NCBI GenBank assembly: GCA_017307755.1
Contig: JAFKGQ010000012.1
Coordinates: forward strand, 434,001 to 498,000
Length of the DNA: 64,000 bases
Reading direction: 5' to 3'
Source: Chitinophagaceae bacterium
GTDB taxonomy: Bacteria; Bacteroidota; Bacteroidia; Chitinophagales; Chitinophagaceae
The notes beneath the pieces are model-generated. The model was not told where the DNA came from, searched no databases, and saw only the letters and a program-made list of their open reading frames with translations. The translations under genes and the position numbers were made by a program. Positions 52,646-60,583 of this stretch are shown piece after piece (the stretch's first letter is position 1; every line of letters begins with the position of its first letter).

Positions 52646-54166
52646 ATGCCCCTTGCCAAATGGACCTTCACCGGTGGATTGGTGCTAACCATGTTGTATG
52701 CCGGAGCGCAATCGTCCGTAACTGCGTACAAGGAAGTCTTTCGTCCGCAATTGCATTTTTCTCCCCGGGAGAAATGGACGAACGATCCTAACGGGCTTGT
52801 ATATTACCAGGGAGTTTATCATCTTTTTTTTCAACATTTTCCGGGAGATATCATCTGGGGGCCTATGCATTGGGGCCATGCTGTCAGCAACGACCTTATC
52901 CATTGGCGACAGCAGCCCATCGCGCTTTATCCCGATAGCTTAGGATACATTTTTTCCGGCTCTGTCGTGGTGGATTCGGGCAATACCAGCGGTTTTGGGA
53001 AAAGAGGGCAGGTACCGATGGTGGCGATCTTTACACATCATGATCCTGCCGGGGAGAAAAAGGGGACTATAGACTATCAGTCCCAAAGTCTTGCCTACAG
53101 TCTTGACAGAGGGCGGACCTGGATCAAGTATAAGAATAATCCCGTTTTGAAAAACCCCGGTATTGTAGACTTCAGGGACCCGAACGTAATGTGGTATAAG
53201 CCCGACAAAAAATGGGTGATGACCCTGGCGACAAAGGACAGGGTAACGTTTTATTCTTCTGTCGACCTAAAAAACTGGACGAAGGAAAGTGAATTTGGGA
53301 AGGGGCAAGGGGCGCATGACGGGGTATGGGAGTGTCCCAATCTTTTTCCCATGCAGATGGGCGATACCGTGTATTGGGTGTTGTTGGTGAGTACCAATCC
53401 GGGCGGGCCCAATGGGGGGTCGGGAACTCAATATTTCATCGGGCAGTTTGACGGAAAAAAATTTTACACTGGCGGCAGCACTGTGAAATGGATCGATTAT
53501 GGGCCGGATGATTATGCCGGTATTACCTGGAATAATACGGGGAGAAGAAAAATTTTTTTGGGATGGATGAGCAATTGGATCTACGCTAACCAGGTACCCA
53601 CGACAGCATGGCGTAATGCCATGACCCTGCCCAGGGAATTGAAACTGGCGCATGCGGGTGAAGATACGTATCTCAGCTCACTACCCGTGAAAGAGCTGAC
53701 CGGGCTGTCGGGAAAGCCGGTGGTGATCAATAAAATGCAGGTGGACACGTTGACAGACCTCTCGGGAAGACTACCTGCTACCGGGCCTCAGTACAGACTG
53801 GAGGTGCATGCCGACAGTCTGAAAGACTTTTTTATCAGTTGTTCCAATGTGCAGGGGCAACAGATGATCCTGGGATATGAGAAAGCCTCCAACCGATGGT
53901 ATATCGACCGGGCGCTGTCCGGCAAGACGGATTTTAATAAAGAGTTCCCCAAAAAGATCTTTGCTCCCAGGGTCGCGGTCACGCCGGCGTTGGATCTGAC
54001 GCTGGTGATGGATGTCTCTTCACTGGAAGTATTTGCTGATAAGGGGCTTACCGTAATGACGGCCATATTTTTTCCCGACAGCCCTCTAACCCGGCTGCGT
54101 ATTGGCTCGAAAGAGCCCTGGGAGATACGGGGATTGACCTTTACGCCATTGAGGTCTATATGGTGA
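52646..54166 (+). CDS. GH32 fructan hydrolase (levanase/fructanase-like)
   Basis: This 506-residue secreted enzyme has a signal peptide (GGLVLTMLYAGAQS). A TTG lies two codons upstream at 52640, but ATG 52646 is preferred. The GH32 triad is intact: nucleophile Asp47 in WTNDPNG, transition-state stabiliser Asp178 in FRDPNV, and acid/base Glu229 in WECPNLF. The catalytic five-bladed propeller is followed by the C-terminal beta-sandwich (SLEVFADKGLTVMTAIFFP in part). It releases fructose from levan, inulin or similar fructans. It is divergent from the phzF-like gene and has no transporter genes nearby. Confidence 0.93.
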   Translation: MPLAKWTFTGGLVLTMLYAGAQSSVTAYKEVFRPQLHFSPREKWTNDPNGLVYYQGVYHLFFQHFPGDIIWGPMHWGHAVSNDLIHWRQQPIALYPDSLGYIFSGSVVVDSGNTSGFGKRGQVPMVAIFTHHDPAGEKKGTIDYQSQSLAYSLDRGRTWIKYKNNPVLKNPGIVDFRDPNVMWYKPDKKWVMTLATKDRVTFYSSVDLKNWTKESEFGKGQGAHDGVWECPNLFPMQMGDTVYWVLLVSTNPGGPNGGSGTQYFIGQFDGKKFYTGGSTVKWIDYGPDDYAGITWNNTGRRKIFLGWMSNWIYANQVPTTAWRNAMTLPRELKLAHAGEDTYLSSLPVKELTGLSGKPVVINKMQVDTLTDLSGRLPATGPQYRLEVHADSLKDFFISCSNVQGQQMILGYEKASNRWYIDRALSGKTDFNKEFPKKIFAPRVAVTPALDLTLVMDVSSLEVFADKGLTVMTAIFFPDSPLTRLRIGSKEPWEIRGLTFTPLRSIW

Positions 54167-54255
54167 GGGCCTTACAAAATAAGTTAAAAAGGAAAATCCT
54201 TCTTTTTGTACATTTGAGTTGTTTGAAAGGGCTAAAACGGAGAAACTTCGCAAAC

Positions 54256-54501
54256 ATGGATATATCGGAAGTAAACAATAGCCTGGAAAACATCTCTTTA
54301 CCTATAGATCAAAGAAAAGCAGTGTTACAGCTGATCGACACGAAAATAAATAATGATATGAAAGAGGTGATAGCTGAAATAAAGCGACTGGAATCCAAAA
54401 TTCAAATGGTACATGATAAGGTCAGCAATGAGATAAAGATCATCTATTGGGTCATCGGTATTGCGAATGCCGTAATACTCTTTGTGATTTCAAGAAAATA
54501 G
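54256..54501 (+). CDS. Small coiled-coil tail-anchored membrane protein
   Basis: This is an 81-residue protein if read from the Met at 54256; the frame is open from 54160, but that part looks like non-coding leader. A helical, coiled-coil-like region (LIDTKINNDMKEVIAEIKRL) is followed by a single C-terminal membrane helix (IIYWVIGIANAVILFVISRK). Small proteins of this build occur widely as membrane-tethered coiled coils, with unknown role. A terminator follows. Confidence 0.6.
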   Translation: MDISEVNNSLENISLPIDQRKAVLQLIDTKINNDMKEVIAEIKRLESKIQMVHDKVSNEIKIIYWVIGIANAVILFVISRK

Positions 54502-54529
54502 CTAATCAGCAAAAATCCAGAAGATTATA

Positions 54530-54557
54530 AAACCATCTGCCAACCGGCGGATGGTTT
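54530..54557 (+). terminator. Hairpin terminator with T-tract
   Basis: AAACCATCTGCC pairs with GGCGGATGGTTT (one G-T wobble) around an AACC loop, followed by TTT. It ends the small coiled-coil gene. Confidence 0.82.
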
Positions 54558-54649
54558 TTTGATTATGGTGGGGTGCGAGCGCGCACTGCTGCTGTCGTAT
54601 TGCGGGTGGAATGAAGACTTTTTCCTACATTGAACTAAAATTCAAGAGC

Positions 54650-55513
54650 ATGAAGCGGTGGATACCTTTGTCCGTGATGCTGGCGATAGCCCTTCCGATC
54701 ATCATAGAGGCACAGTCCAGCCGGCCCTCGCAACCTGTCCGCCCTGTCCGTCCGACCCCTCCTGCCCAGCGACCTCCCGGGGGCGTCAGACCTCCGGTGA
54801 CCAGGCCTCCGGTGGCCAGACCACCTGTGACCAGACCGCCTGTTACGCGACCTCCCGGGGGTATCCGTCCACCGGGTAATACACGGCCACCGGGTCACAC
54901 TCGTCCCCCCGGCACCCGGCCGCCCAATTACAGGCCTCCGCATCATAAACCCCGTCCGCCTATCAGTCACCGGCCTCCGGGTTGGGGGCCTCACCGCCCG
55001 CCCTATACCCGTCCACCTCATTTTTGGGAAGGGCGTCACTATTACTCCTACCACCGATACTATTATCACCCATACAGACCATATATATATGGCCCGGCAT
55101 GGCATCCCGTGGGCTTTTTTCTGGGTGCTATAGCGGCTACCGCTACGATAGTGGCGATCAATAATGCTCAGTATCACTATGACGCGGGCGTGTTCTATCA
55201 GCCTTACAATGGAGGCTACCAGGTGGTGGCTCCTCCTGCCAGCGCTATTGTGTCTGCCTTACCTCCGGGCAATGCGCCTGTACAGGTAGGTGATGACACG
55301 TATTATTACTATGGTGGCGTATTCTATCTGTCTGTGCAGAACGGGTACCAGGTAGTGCAGGCCCCGGGAGGCGCCATCGTTTATAATTTGCCGGAGGGGT
55401 GCACCCAGATAAAGGCGGGAGGCATTACCTATCTGCAATATAACGGGGACTATTATCAGCCAGTTGAAATAGATGGTCAGCCGGCTTATGAAGTGGTCAA
55501 TATAGAGGAGTAG
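54650..55513 (+). CDS. Proline-rich secreted protein with DUF6515-like domain
   Basis: This 287-residue protein has a signal peptide (LSVMLAIALPIIIEAQ) when read from the Met at 54650; the frame is open from 54611. Residues about 23-125 are a low-complexity region of RPP, RPPVT and GxRPPG units. A short hydrophobic glycine/alanine segment (GFFLGAIAATATIVAINNAQ) follows, then two repeated motifs, VFYQPYNGGYQVVAPPAS and VFYLSVQNGYQVVQAPGG, of the DUF6515 kind. It is probably an envelope-associated or extracellular protein; function unknown. It converges on the next gene with a 17-base overlap. Confidence 0.72.
   Translation: MKRWIPLSVMLAIALPIIIEAQSSRPSQPVRPVRPTPPAQRPPGGVRPPVTRPPVARPPVTRPPVTRPPGGIRPPGNTRPPGHTRPPGTRPPNYRPPHHKPRPPISHRPPGWGPHRPPYTRPPHFWEGRHYYSYHRYYYHPYRPYIYGPAWHPVGFFLGAIAATATIVAINNAQYHYDAGVFYQPYNGGYQVVAPPASAIVSALPPGNAPVQVGDDTYYYYGGVFYLSVQNGYQVVQAPGGAIVYNLPEGCTQIKAGGITYLQYNGDYYQPVEIDGQPAYEVVNIEE
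54716..55020 (+). repeat. Low-complexity Pro/Arg repeat region inside the DUF6515-like gene
   Basis: The coding sequence repeats 12- to 18-base units encoding RPPV, TRPP and GxRPPG. The copies are imperfect. This accounts for several long overlapping open frames on both strands here that are not genes. Confidence 0.75.
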
Positions 55514-56180
55514 ACGCTTCTTCCCTGATAATATCGACCTTGCGGGGGGCAACGATGGTCACGCTTTTTACGGCTGTCCTGGGTCTGACTGGTACAGGAG
55601 GCGGGGCTGATATCGTCGTGCATACAGGGGATTCCGTTACCGAAGCTGTCTTTTGTTCCTCCTGTGATATCATCCCGGGCACCGGGTGAGCTATGGCCAC
55701 CCGGTTGATCCTTTTAACAAGGACCCGCCCGCCGATGATAAAACATAGCAATAGGATAAAGCCACCCCTTAAATGAAGCGTGCCATACTCCTGGAAAGGG
55801 GTATTGATATCTGCATGGATACCGAAAGAGTCGATGCCATTACGTATCTGCCGGGGCAGGAATTCCTGCGCAAAGTGATAGATCAGCCCTCCGGCCAGCA
55901 TCCAGCAGGCCAGGACGATGACGCCTCCCCAAAAACGGCTGAGCCGGTCGCCGGCTGGCGCTATGGAATAGAACAACGAAAAAAGCACTGCCACGGGTAG
56001 CGGGTCGATCATCGGTAAGGCCAGGGGAATATCCAGGAAGACGACCATCAGACTGGTGCCTCCCAACGAAGATACCCAGGGGCAAAGCCCGGCTATCAAA
56101 TATCTGTCCAATAAGATCGAGATCACAAACAACACCAACACGATGATCATGGGCCGGCGGCGGCCATAGTCGGCATTCAT
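55497..56180 (-). CDS. Membrane protein of unknown function
   Basis: This 227-residue protein has about five membrane helices (MIIVLVLFVISILLDRYLIAG in part; GGTSLMVVFLDIPLALPM; LPVAVLFSLFYSIA; FWGGVIVLACWMLAGGLIYH; GGFILLLCFIIGGRVLV). A soluble Pro/Val-rich tail of about 65 residues ends the chain. I do not recognise a family. It overlaps the convergent DUF6515-like gene by 17 bases. Confidence 0.6.
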   Translation of the reverse strand: MNADYGRRRPMIIVLVLFVISILLDRYLIAGLCPWVSSLGGTSLMVVFLDIPLALPMIDPLPVAVLFSLFYSIAPAGDRLSRFWGGVIVLACWMLAGGLIYHFAQEFLPRQIRNGIDSFGIHADINTPFQEYGTLHLRGGFILLLCFIIGGRVLVKRINRVAIAHPVPGMISQEEQKTASVTESPVCTTISAPPPVPVRPRTAVKSVTIVAPRKVDIIREEASTPLY

Positions 56181-56615
56181 GTAAATTTTTTTAAATAAGA
56201 TGTTATGTACAAATTGGATCGATAGCTATTCAAGGGGATGTTGGAGGGAAATCCGGGTAATAAACGTACGGGTGGAAAAAACCCATATAACCCAATTGTC
56301 AAAACATCGTTAAAGTCCTTTGGACGAGCCCGAACGGTAGTCGCCGGCTGCACGGTTATGGCCGGATTCGACACGCCTGTTGCTAAAAATGCACGTTTGT
56401 AAAGTCATACGACCCTGTGAGACATTTGTCGTTAACTTAACAACGGTTAAAGCCTAATATAGGTTTGAATAATTTGCTTTGTTCAAGACTTGCCACGGCG
56501 AGTCTTCCTGAAGGGAGTTCCCTCCTTTTAGATCATCATGCCAGGGAGGTCGACCAGGTAATCTTTTTTACAGGCCGGCCTCTTATCTTTACCGGTTCAT
56601 CCTATTTTTGATGGT
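56181..56615. other. 435-base intergenic region with two small hairpins
   Basis: No open frame or RNA gene is evident here. A TAGGTTTG motif at 56460-56467 fits TAnnTTTG but has no well-placed TTG upstream. A hairpin at 56485-56506 (AAGACTTGC / GCGAGTCTT, one G-T pair, 4-base loop) is followed by a weak AGGG/CCCT hairpin at 56512-56523. These could be leader structures of the membrane protein at 56616. Nothing else stands out. Confidence 0.4.
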
Positions 56616-58046
56616 ATGATGGGCCAAAAAAGAAAATGGCTGATTGCCATTCTGTTGATCCTGCTGCAATTCCTTATTTTTAAGTGGGTTTATCCTTTTG
56701 CTTCATTTTTCCAGGACAGCTATAGCTATATCTATGCGGCCATGGAACGACACACCATCAGCTATCGTCCCATCGGGTATTCCTGGTTCCTTATTCTTAT
56801 GCATGGCATTTGGGCATCGGACACCTTCCTGGTGTTTATACAATATGCGTTGCTGCAAATGGCCGGTGTCTACCTGTATTTTTCTCTTGACAGGCTGTAC
56901 CGTCCCCGGAAAATCACCGGAAATATCCTGTTCTTTTTTCTGTTGCTGAACCCGGTGAACCTGTATCTGGCCAATGCAGTGTCCAGCGATGCCTTATTTA
57001 CCGGCTTGACCCTGATCTGGCTAACAGAGTTGTTGTGGCTGATGCACCGGCCGACCTGGTGGCGTATGCTGTTACAGTTGGTCCTTTTGTTCCTTATATT
57101 CAATATACGTTATACGGCGTTATATTACCCTGTCATTGCGGCTGCCGTCTTTTTGATGACGCGTGCAAGTCTGACATATAAGCTTACGGGGATCATAGCC
57201 TCTGTCATGACGCTTACCCTGGGGGCGATGGCGGTCAGGGAGATGACCTGGCGGCAAACGGGTGTCAGGACCTTTTCCGCGTTCAGCGGCTGGCAGATGG
57301 CCAACAATGCGTTGTATGTGTATCCTTATATCGAAGTGGATGCCGGACGGCTGCCTTCCCCGGAATGCAGGGAACTGGACAGTGTGGTAAGGACAAAGAT
57401 AGACCGGACGAATCCGCCTGTGGACACCTGGTATATGTGGGACCCGCATGGCCCGCTGAAAACATATATGCGCTTGCGTCAACGGCGGGAGCACACGGAT
57501 TATTTTACGGCCTGGAATAGGGTAGGACCAGTATTTTCCCAATATGGGTATTATTTGTTGACGCGGCATCCCTGGCTCTTCTGGCGGGAATATGGTTCGC
57601 CCAGCGCTCGTATCTTTTTGTATCCCCCATTGGATGTGCTGTCACGCTATAATGAGGGGGAAAGCGAGGTGGACGAGACGGCTAAGGAATGGTTCCATTA
57701 CAACAGTACAAAGGTCAGGACTCTTTGGTCACCAGACCTGCAGAGTTATATTCTTATCCCCTTCCTGCCTTTCTGGCTTTTTCTCAATTTCGCCGGCATA
57801 TTGGCCGGGATCATTTTTTTACTTCGGGGACGCGCAAAATTCCGGGGTTTGTATAAGGATTTTCAAAAAGGGCTGTTGCTGGCAGCTGTTTATCTGGGGG
57901 TCAATGCCGCTTTTAGCATTTTTGCCGTTCCGAATGTTTTCCGTTACCAGATAGGCCCCCTGATCTGGCTTTTTACGTATACATTCCTGGCCTGTGATCT
58001 GTTGCTCAGTGAGTGGAGTCCCGGACCTGCAATTCTGAAGGAATGA
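56616..58046 (+). CDS. Multi-pass membrane protein, possible GT-C-type glycosyltransferase
   Basis: This 476-residue protein has about ten membrane helices, two blocks separated by a soluble loop at residues about 220-370. The first loop carries FFQDSYSYIYAA and SYRPIGYSWFL, which resembles the acidic first-loop motif of GT-C glycosyltransferases such as the GT39/DUF2029 groups. If so it would transfer a sugar from a lipid carrier outside the membrane. I cannot name a family with certainty. The last 41 bases overlap the convergent LacI gene. Confidence 0.65.
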   Translation: MMGQKRKWLIAILLILLQFLIFKWVYPFASFFQDSYSYIYAAMERHTISYRPIGYSWFLILMHGIWASDTFLVFIQYALLQMAGVYLYFSLDRLYRPRKITGNILFFFLLLNPVNLYLANAVSSDALFTGLTLIWLTELLWLMHRPTWWRMLLQLVLLFLIFNIRYTALYYPVIAAAVFLMTRASLTYKLTGIIASVMTLTLGAMAVREMTWRQTGVRTFSAFSGWQMANNALYVYPYIEVDAGRLPSPECRELDSVVRTKIDRTNPPVDTWYMWDPHGPLKTYMRLRQRREHTDYFTAWNRVGPVFSQYGYYLLTRHPWLFWREYGSPSARIFLYPPLDVLSRYNEGESEVDETAKEWFHYNSTKVRTLWSPDLQSYILIPFLPFWLFLNFAGILAGIIFLLRGRAKFRGLYKDFQKGLLLAAVYLGVNAAFSIFAVPNVFRYQIGPLIWLFTYTFLACDLLLSEWSPGPAILKE

Positions 58047-59016
58047 CCTGGATATTTTGAGAAAGGCTAAAGCTTTTATTACCGAGCGCCTTGAACAGGA
58101 GGGAGGCTGCTGCCCGTCCCATTTCAAAGGCCGGCTGTGTGATGGTGGTCAGCGCGGGGTTCAGGTAGGCGGCTGTGACGAGGTTGGAAAAACCGATGAC
58201 CTTTATATCTTCGGGAATGCGGATATTTTCTTCCCGACAGGCCTGGTAGACCTGTACTGCCAATTTTTCTACGGACGCGATGATCCCATCCGGCCGGTGC
58301 TGTTGGCGCATTATTTTTTTCAGCGATCGCAGGTTCTCCTCTGCATCGTGTGTACAGGGGATGATGTCTGAGCCGTTGAATCTTATCCCATGGGCGGTCA
58401 GGGCCTGTTTGTATCCTTCAATACGCTGATGGCTGATGGAGAGGCCTTCAGAGATGGCCAGGAACGCTATTTGTTTACACCCTTGCCGGATGAGATGGTC
58501 GGTGGCTTTATAGGCGCTTTGAGCGTCGTCGGTCACGATCCTTGCGGTATCGATGCCTTCACAGACCCGGTCGAAAAAAACCACGGGTACGCCTTTTTCC
58601 TGAAGCTCCAGGATGGATGCGGGATCGGTTGTTTCGGAGGTGACGGAGATCAGGATCCCGTCTGCCCGTCCTCCCAACATTTCATGAAGAATGGCCTGTT
58701 CTTTCAGGGTGCGTTCGTGTGTCAGGCATACAAGGACGTGATAGCCCTTATCCTGGGCGATAGCTTCGATACCATTGATGGCCTGGGAGAAAAAGCTATC
58801 GGCTACTTCGGGCAGGATCACGGCAATCGTCCTGCTTTTCTTTCTGCGCAGACTGCTGGCATAGGGATTGGGGGTATAGTTGAGGGCTGCTGCCATTTCC
58901 AACACTCTTTTCTTGGTGGGTCCGCTGATCTCATGGCTATCCGCCAATGCCTTAGAGACGGTGGCTGCGGACAGCTGCAAATGCCGGGCTAATATGCGTA
59001 TGGTCACGTTTCCCAT
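58006..59016 (-). CDS. LacI-family transcriptional regulator
   Basis: This 336-residue repressor has the LacI helix-turn-helix at residues 5-55 (TIRILARHLQLSAATVSKAL, GPTKKRVLEMAAALNYTPN) and a periplasmic-binding-protein-like sensor domain (TIAVILPEVADSFFSQAING in part; GVPVVFFDRV; VIGFSNL). It is divergent from the myo-inositol oxygenase gene, and a CG-centred palindrome lies in the 126 bases between them. Sugar or inositol-derived ligand is likely but unproven. Confidence 0.95.
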   Translation of the reverse strand: MGNVTIRILARHLQLSAATVSKALADSHEISGPTKKRVLEMAAALNYTPNPYASSLRRKKSRTIAVILPEVADSFFSQAINGIEAIAQDKGYHVLVCLTHERTLKEQAILHEMLGGRADGILISVTSETTDPASILELQEKGVPVVFFDRVCEGIDTARIVTDDAQSAYKATDHLIRQGCKQIAFLAISEGLSISHQRIEGYKQALTAHGIRFNGSDIIPCTHDAEENLRSLKKIMRQQHRPDGIIASVEKLAVQVYQACREENIRIPEDIKVIGFSNLVTAAYLNPALTTITQPAFEMGRAAASLLFKALGNKSFSLSQNIQVIPSELQVRDSTH

Positions 59017-59037
59017 GGGGTCTATGGCAGGCTATTG

Positions 59038-59057
59038 TTACGAAAACGGTTAAGTAA
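59038..59057. promoter_or_regulatory. LacI-type operator candidate
   Basis: TTACGAAAACGGTTAAGTAA is an imperfect palindrome, TTACnnAAnCGnTTnnGTAA, centred on CG as LacI-family operators usually are. It lies 22 bases before the lacI-type start and 86 bases before the inositol oxygenase start, so it could control both. Confidence 0.5.
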
Positions 59058-59142
59058 ATAAAGATAACTCCTTATTCGTACAATCGTCAAAAGTTTATCA
59101 AATTTACTGGGAGAACGCCATAACGATTTAAATTAGAATGCC

Positions 59143-60021
59143 ATGAATGCAAGCAATCTACCGGAGAACAATCCGCTGACCTCTCTCGATGTTTGGGAAG
59201 ACGATCTGTTACAACGCTATCCCGACCCCGAGTCCATTGCAAAAGAAAAAAGCAAGGAAGAATACCGTAATTATGAAGCTCCTGCCAGGGATTCTGTCCG
59301 TGAGTTCTATCGTCTGAACCACACGTATCAGACGTATGATTTTGTACAACAGAAGAAGGCGGATTTCCTGAAGTTTGATAAGAAGGAAATGTCTGTCTGG
59401 GCAGCTTTTGACTTTCTCAACCAACTGGTGGACGATTCGGACCCGGATACTGACCTGGACCAATTCCAGCATTTATTACAGACCTCCGAGGCTATCCGTG
59501 CCGATGGCCATCCTGACTGGATGGTGCTCGCCGGTCTGTTCCATGATATGGGTAAGGTGCTTTGTCTTTTTGACGAGCCTCAATGGGCAGTCGTAGGGGA
59601 TACCTTCCCGGTGGGATGCGCTTACTCCGACAAGATCGTTTATCCGGAATTCTTTGTAAGTAATCCCGACTACAACAACGAAGTATATCAAACAAAGTAT
59701 GGCGTGTATTCCCATGGATGTGGTCTTCGCAACGTCGACATGTCCTGGGGGCACGATGAATATGTATACAACATGATGAAGGACCATCTTCCGGAGCCTG
59801 CATTATATATGTTGCGTTACCATTCGTTCTATTCTCAGCACCGGGAGAACGGCTATGACCACCTGATGGATGACCATGACAGGGAGATGTTCCGCTGGGT
59901 GAAGCTATTCAATCCCTATGATCTTTATTCCAAGAACCCGACCCCTCCGGATTGGAGCAAACTACGTCCTTATTATGAGGACCTGGTGGCCAAATACCTG
60001 CCGGCTACGTTGAGATTCTGA
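59143..60021 (+). CDS. myo-Inositol oxygenase (MIOX family)
   Basis: This 292-residue enzyme uses a mixed-valent di-iron centre to split myo-inositol with O2 to D-glucuronate. All six iron ligands are seen with spacing close to the mammalian enzyme: His110 (QHLLQTSE), His134 and Asp135 (FHDMGK), His204 (SWGHDEY), His227 (LRYHSFYSQH) and Asp260 (NPYDLYSK). Other family marks are DFLNQLVDDSDPDTDLDQF in part and DEPQWAVVGDTFPVGC. MIOX is best known from eukaryotes but is present in some Bacteroidota. It is monocistronic: LacI gene divergent upstream, a terminator immediately downstream. Genes for the next steps (uronate isomerase and so on) are not in this window. Confidence 0.94.
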   Translation: MNASNLPENNPLTSLDVWEDDLLQRYPDPESIAKEKSKEEYRNYEAPARDSVREFYRLNHTYQTYDFVQQKKADFLKFDKKEMSVWAAFDFLNQLVDDSDPDTDLDQFQHLLQTSEAIRADGHPDWMVLAGLFHDMGKVLCLFDEPQWAVVGDTFPVGCAYSDKIVYPEFFVSNPDYNNEVYQTKYGVYSHGCGLRNVDMSWGHDEYVYNMMKDHLPEPALYMLRYHSFYSQHRENGYDHLMDDHDREMFRWVKLFNPYDLYSKNPTPPDWSKLRPYYEDLVAKYLPATLRF

Positions 60022-60030
60022 TATTGTTGG

Positions 60031-60087
60031 AAGGGCCCTCTATCCCTGATTGGCAAAGCCAATCAGGACGTGATGCGAAGGGCCCTT
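60031..60087. terminator. Nested-hairpin bidirectional terminator
   Basis: An inner perfect 10-base stem CCTGATTGGC / GCCAATCAGG with an AAA loop (60045-60067) is enclosed by an outer 9-base stem AAGGGCCCT / AGGGCCCTT. T-runs follow on the plus strand (ATTTTTTC). It lies between the convergent inositol oxygenase and ArsR genes. Confidence 0.85.
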
Positions 60088-60412
60088 ATTTTTTCTTTCT
60101 GCTATCCTTTTCCAGATAGTCTTCCAGCGCATCCAGCTTTTTGGTCCAGAATTCCCTGTATCTCTCCGTCCAGTCCGCCACCTGTTTCAACTTCCGCAGA
60201 TCGGCCTGACAATAACGTTCACGTCCCTGTTGACGGATGATCAGCAGTCCGCATTCCGTCAGGATCCGCACATGCCGGGAAATGGCCGGCCGGCTGATGT
60301 CGAAATTATCTGCCACCGCATTTACATTGAGGGATTGCTTTGACAGCAATTGAATGATCTCTCTTCGGGTGGGGTCGGCTATCGCCTGAAAAACATCTCT
60401 TCTCATTGTCAA
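60086..60412 (-). CDS. ArsR-family winged-helix regulator
   Basis: This 108-residue protein is an ArsR-type repressor: ADPTRREIIQLLSKQSLNVN in part (IADPTRREIIQLL), the recognition helix FDISRPAISRHVRILTECGL, and the wing IRQQGRERYCQAD. It has no metal-binding Cys pair of the ELCVCDL type. Relatives usually precede an SRPBCC (AHSA1) gene, but none lies next to it here. An inverted repeat overlaps its promoter. Confidence 0.92.
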   Translation of the reverse strand: MTMRRDVFQAIADPTRREIIQLLSKQSLNVNAVADNFDISRPAISRHVRILTECGLLIIRQQGRERYCQADLRKLKQVADWTERYREFWTKKLDALEDYLEKDSRKKK

Positions 60413-60419
60413 ACGTTTG

Positions 60420-60437
60420 TGTAACTTTCTGGTTACA
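60420..60437. promoter_or_regulatory. ArsR-type operator candidate overlapping the promoter
   Basis: TGTAAC-N6-GTTACA is a perfect 6+6 inverted repeat eight bases before the arsR-type start. On the minus strand TATTTTTG (60436-60443) fits the -7 motif and overlaps it. A further GGTTAC lies at 60455-60460. Autorepression is inferred. Confidence 0.5.
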
Positions 60438-60480
60438 AAAATATGATACTATTTGGTTACCTTCCTGCTTTGTTTAAAAA

Positions 60481-60562
60481 CGAACCAAGGGTTCGTTGGC
60501 CGAAGGCCAGATATTAGATGTTTGGCGCGATTTGGCTAAATTTTCCAAAAGCCAAATCGCGC
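60481..60562 (+). other. Three consecutive hairpins upstream of the fucosidase
   Basis: CGAACC-AAG-GGTTCG (60481-60495), TGGCC-GAA-GGCCA (60497-60509) and a perfect 13-base stem GCGCGATTTGGCT / AGCCAAATCGCGC with a 12-base loop (60525-60562) follow each other in the leader of the GH29 gene, ending 21 bases before its ATG. No T-tract follows the last stem. They may form a structured 5' leader or a protein-binding region. Confidence 0.5.
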
Positions 60563-60583
60563 TCAATTTAAAATGAGATTTTC

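Noticed and set aside
54716..55020. Possible CRISPR-like array because of short repeated units
   Set aside because: The repeats are 12-18 bases, contiguous, imperfect and in frame with a protein of Pro-rich repeats; there are no spacers and no cas genes.
54635..55177. 180-residue Arg/Gly-rich minus-strand frame opposite the Pro-rich gene
   Set aside because: It arises from the repeated RPP codons read backwards; no independent support.
58390..58992. 200-residue Gly-rich plus-strand frame opposite the LacI gene
   Set aside because: The Gly-rich composition is the usual antisense product of this codon usage; the LacI domains are unmistakable.
60086..60412. ArsR-SRPBCC two-gene module
   Set aside because: The ArsR gene is present, but no SRPBCC (AHSA1) gene lies on either side; a terminator follows directly.
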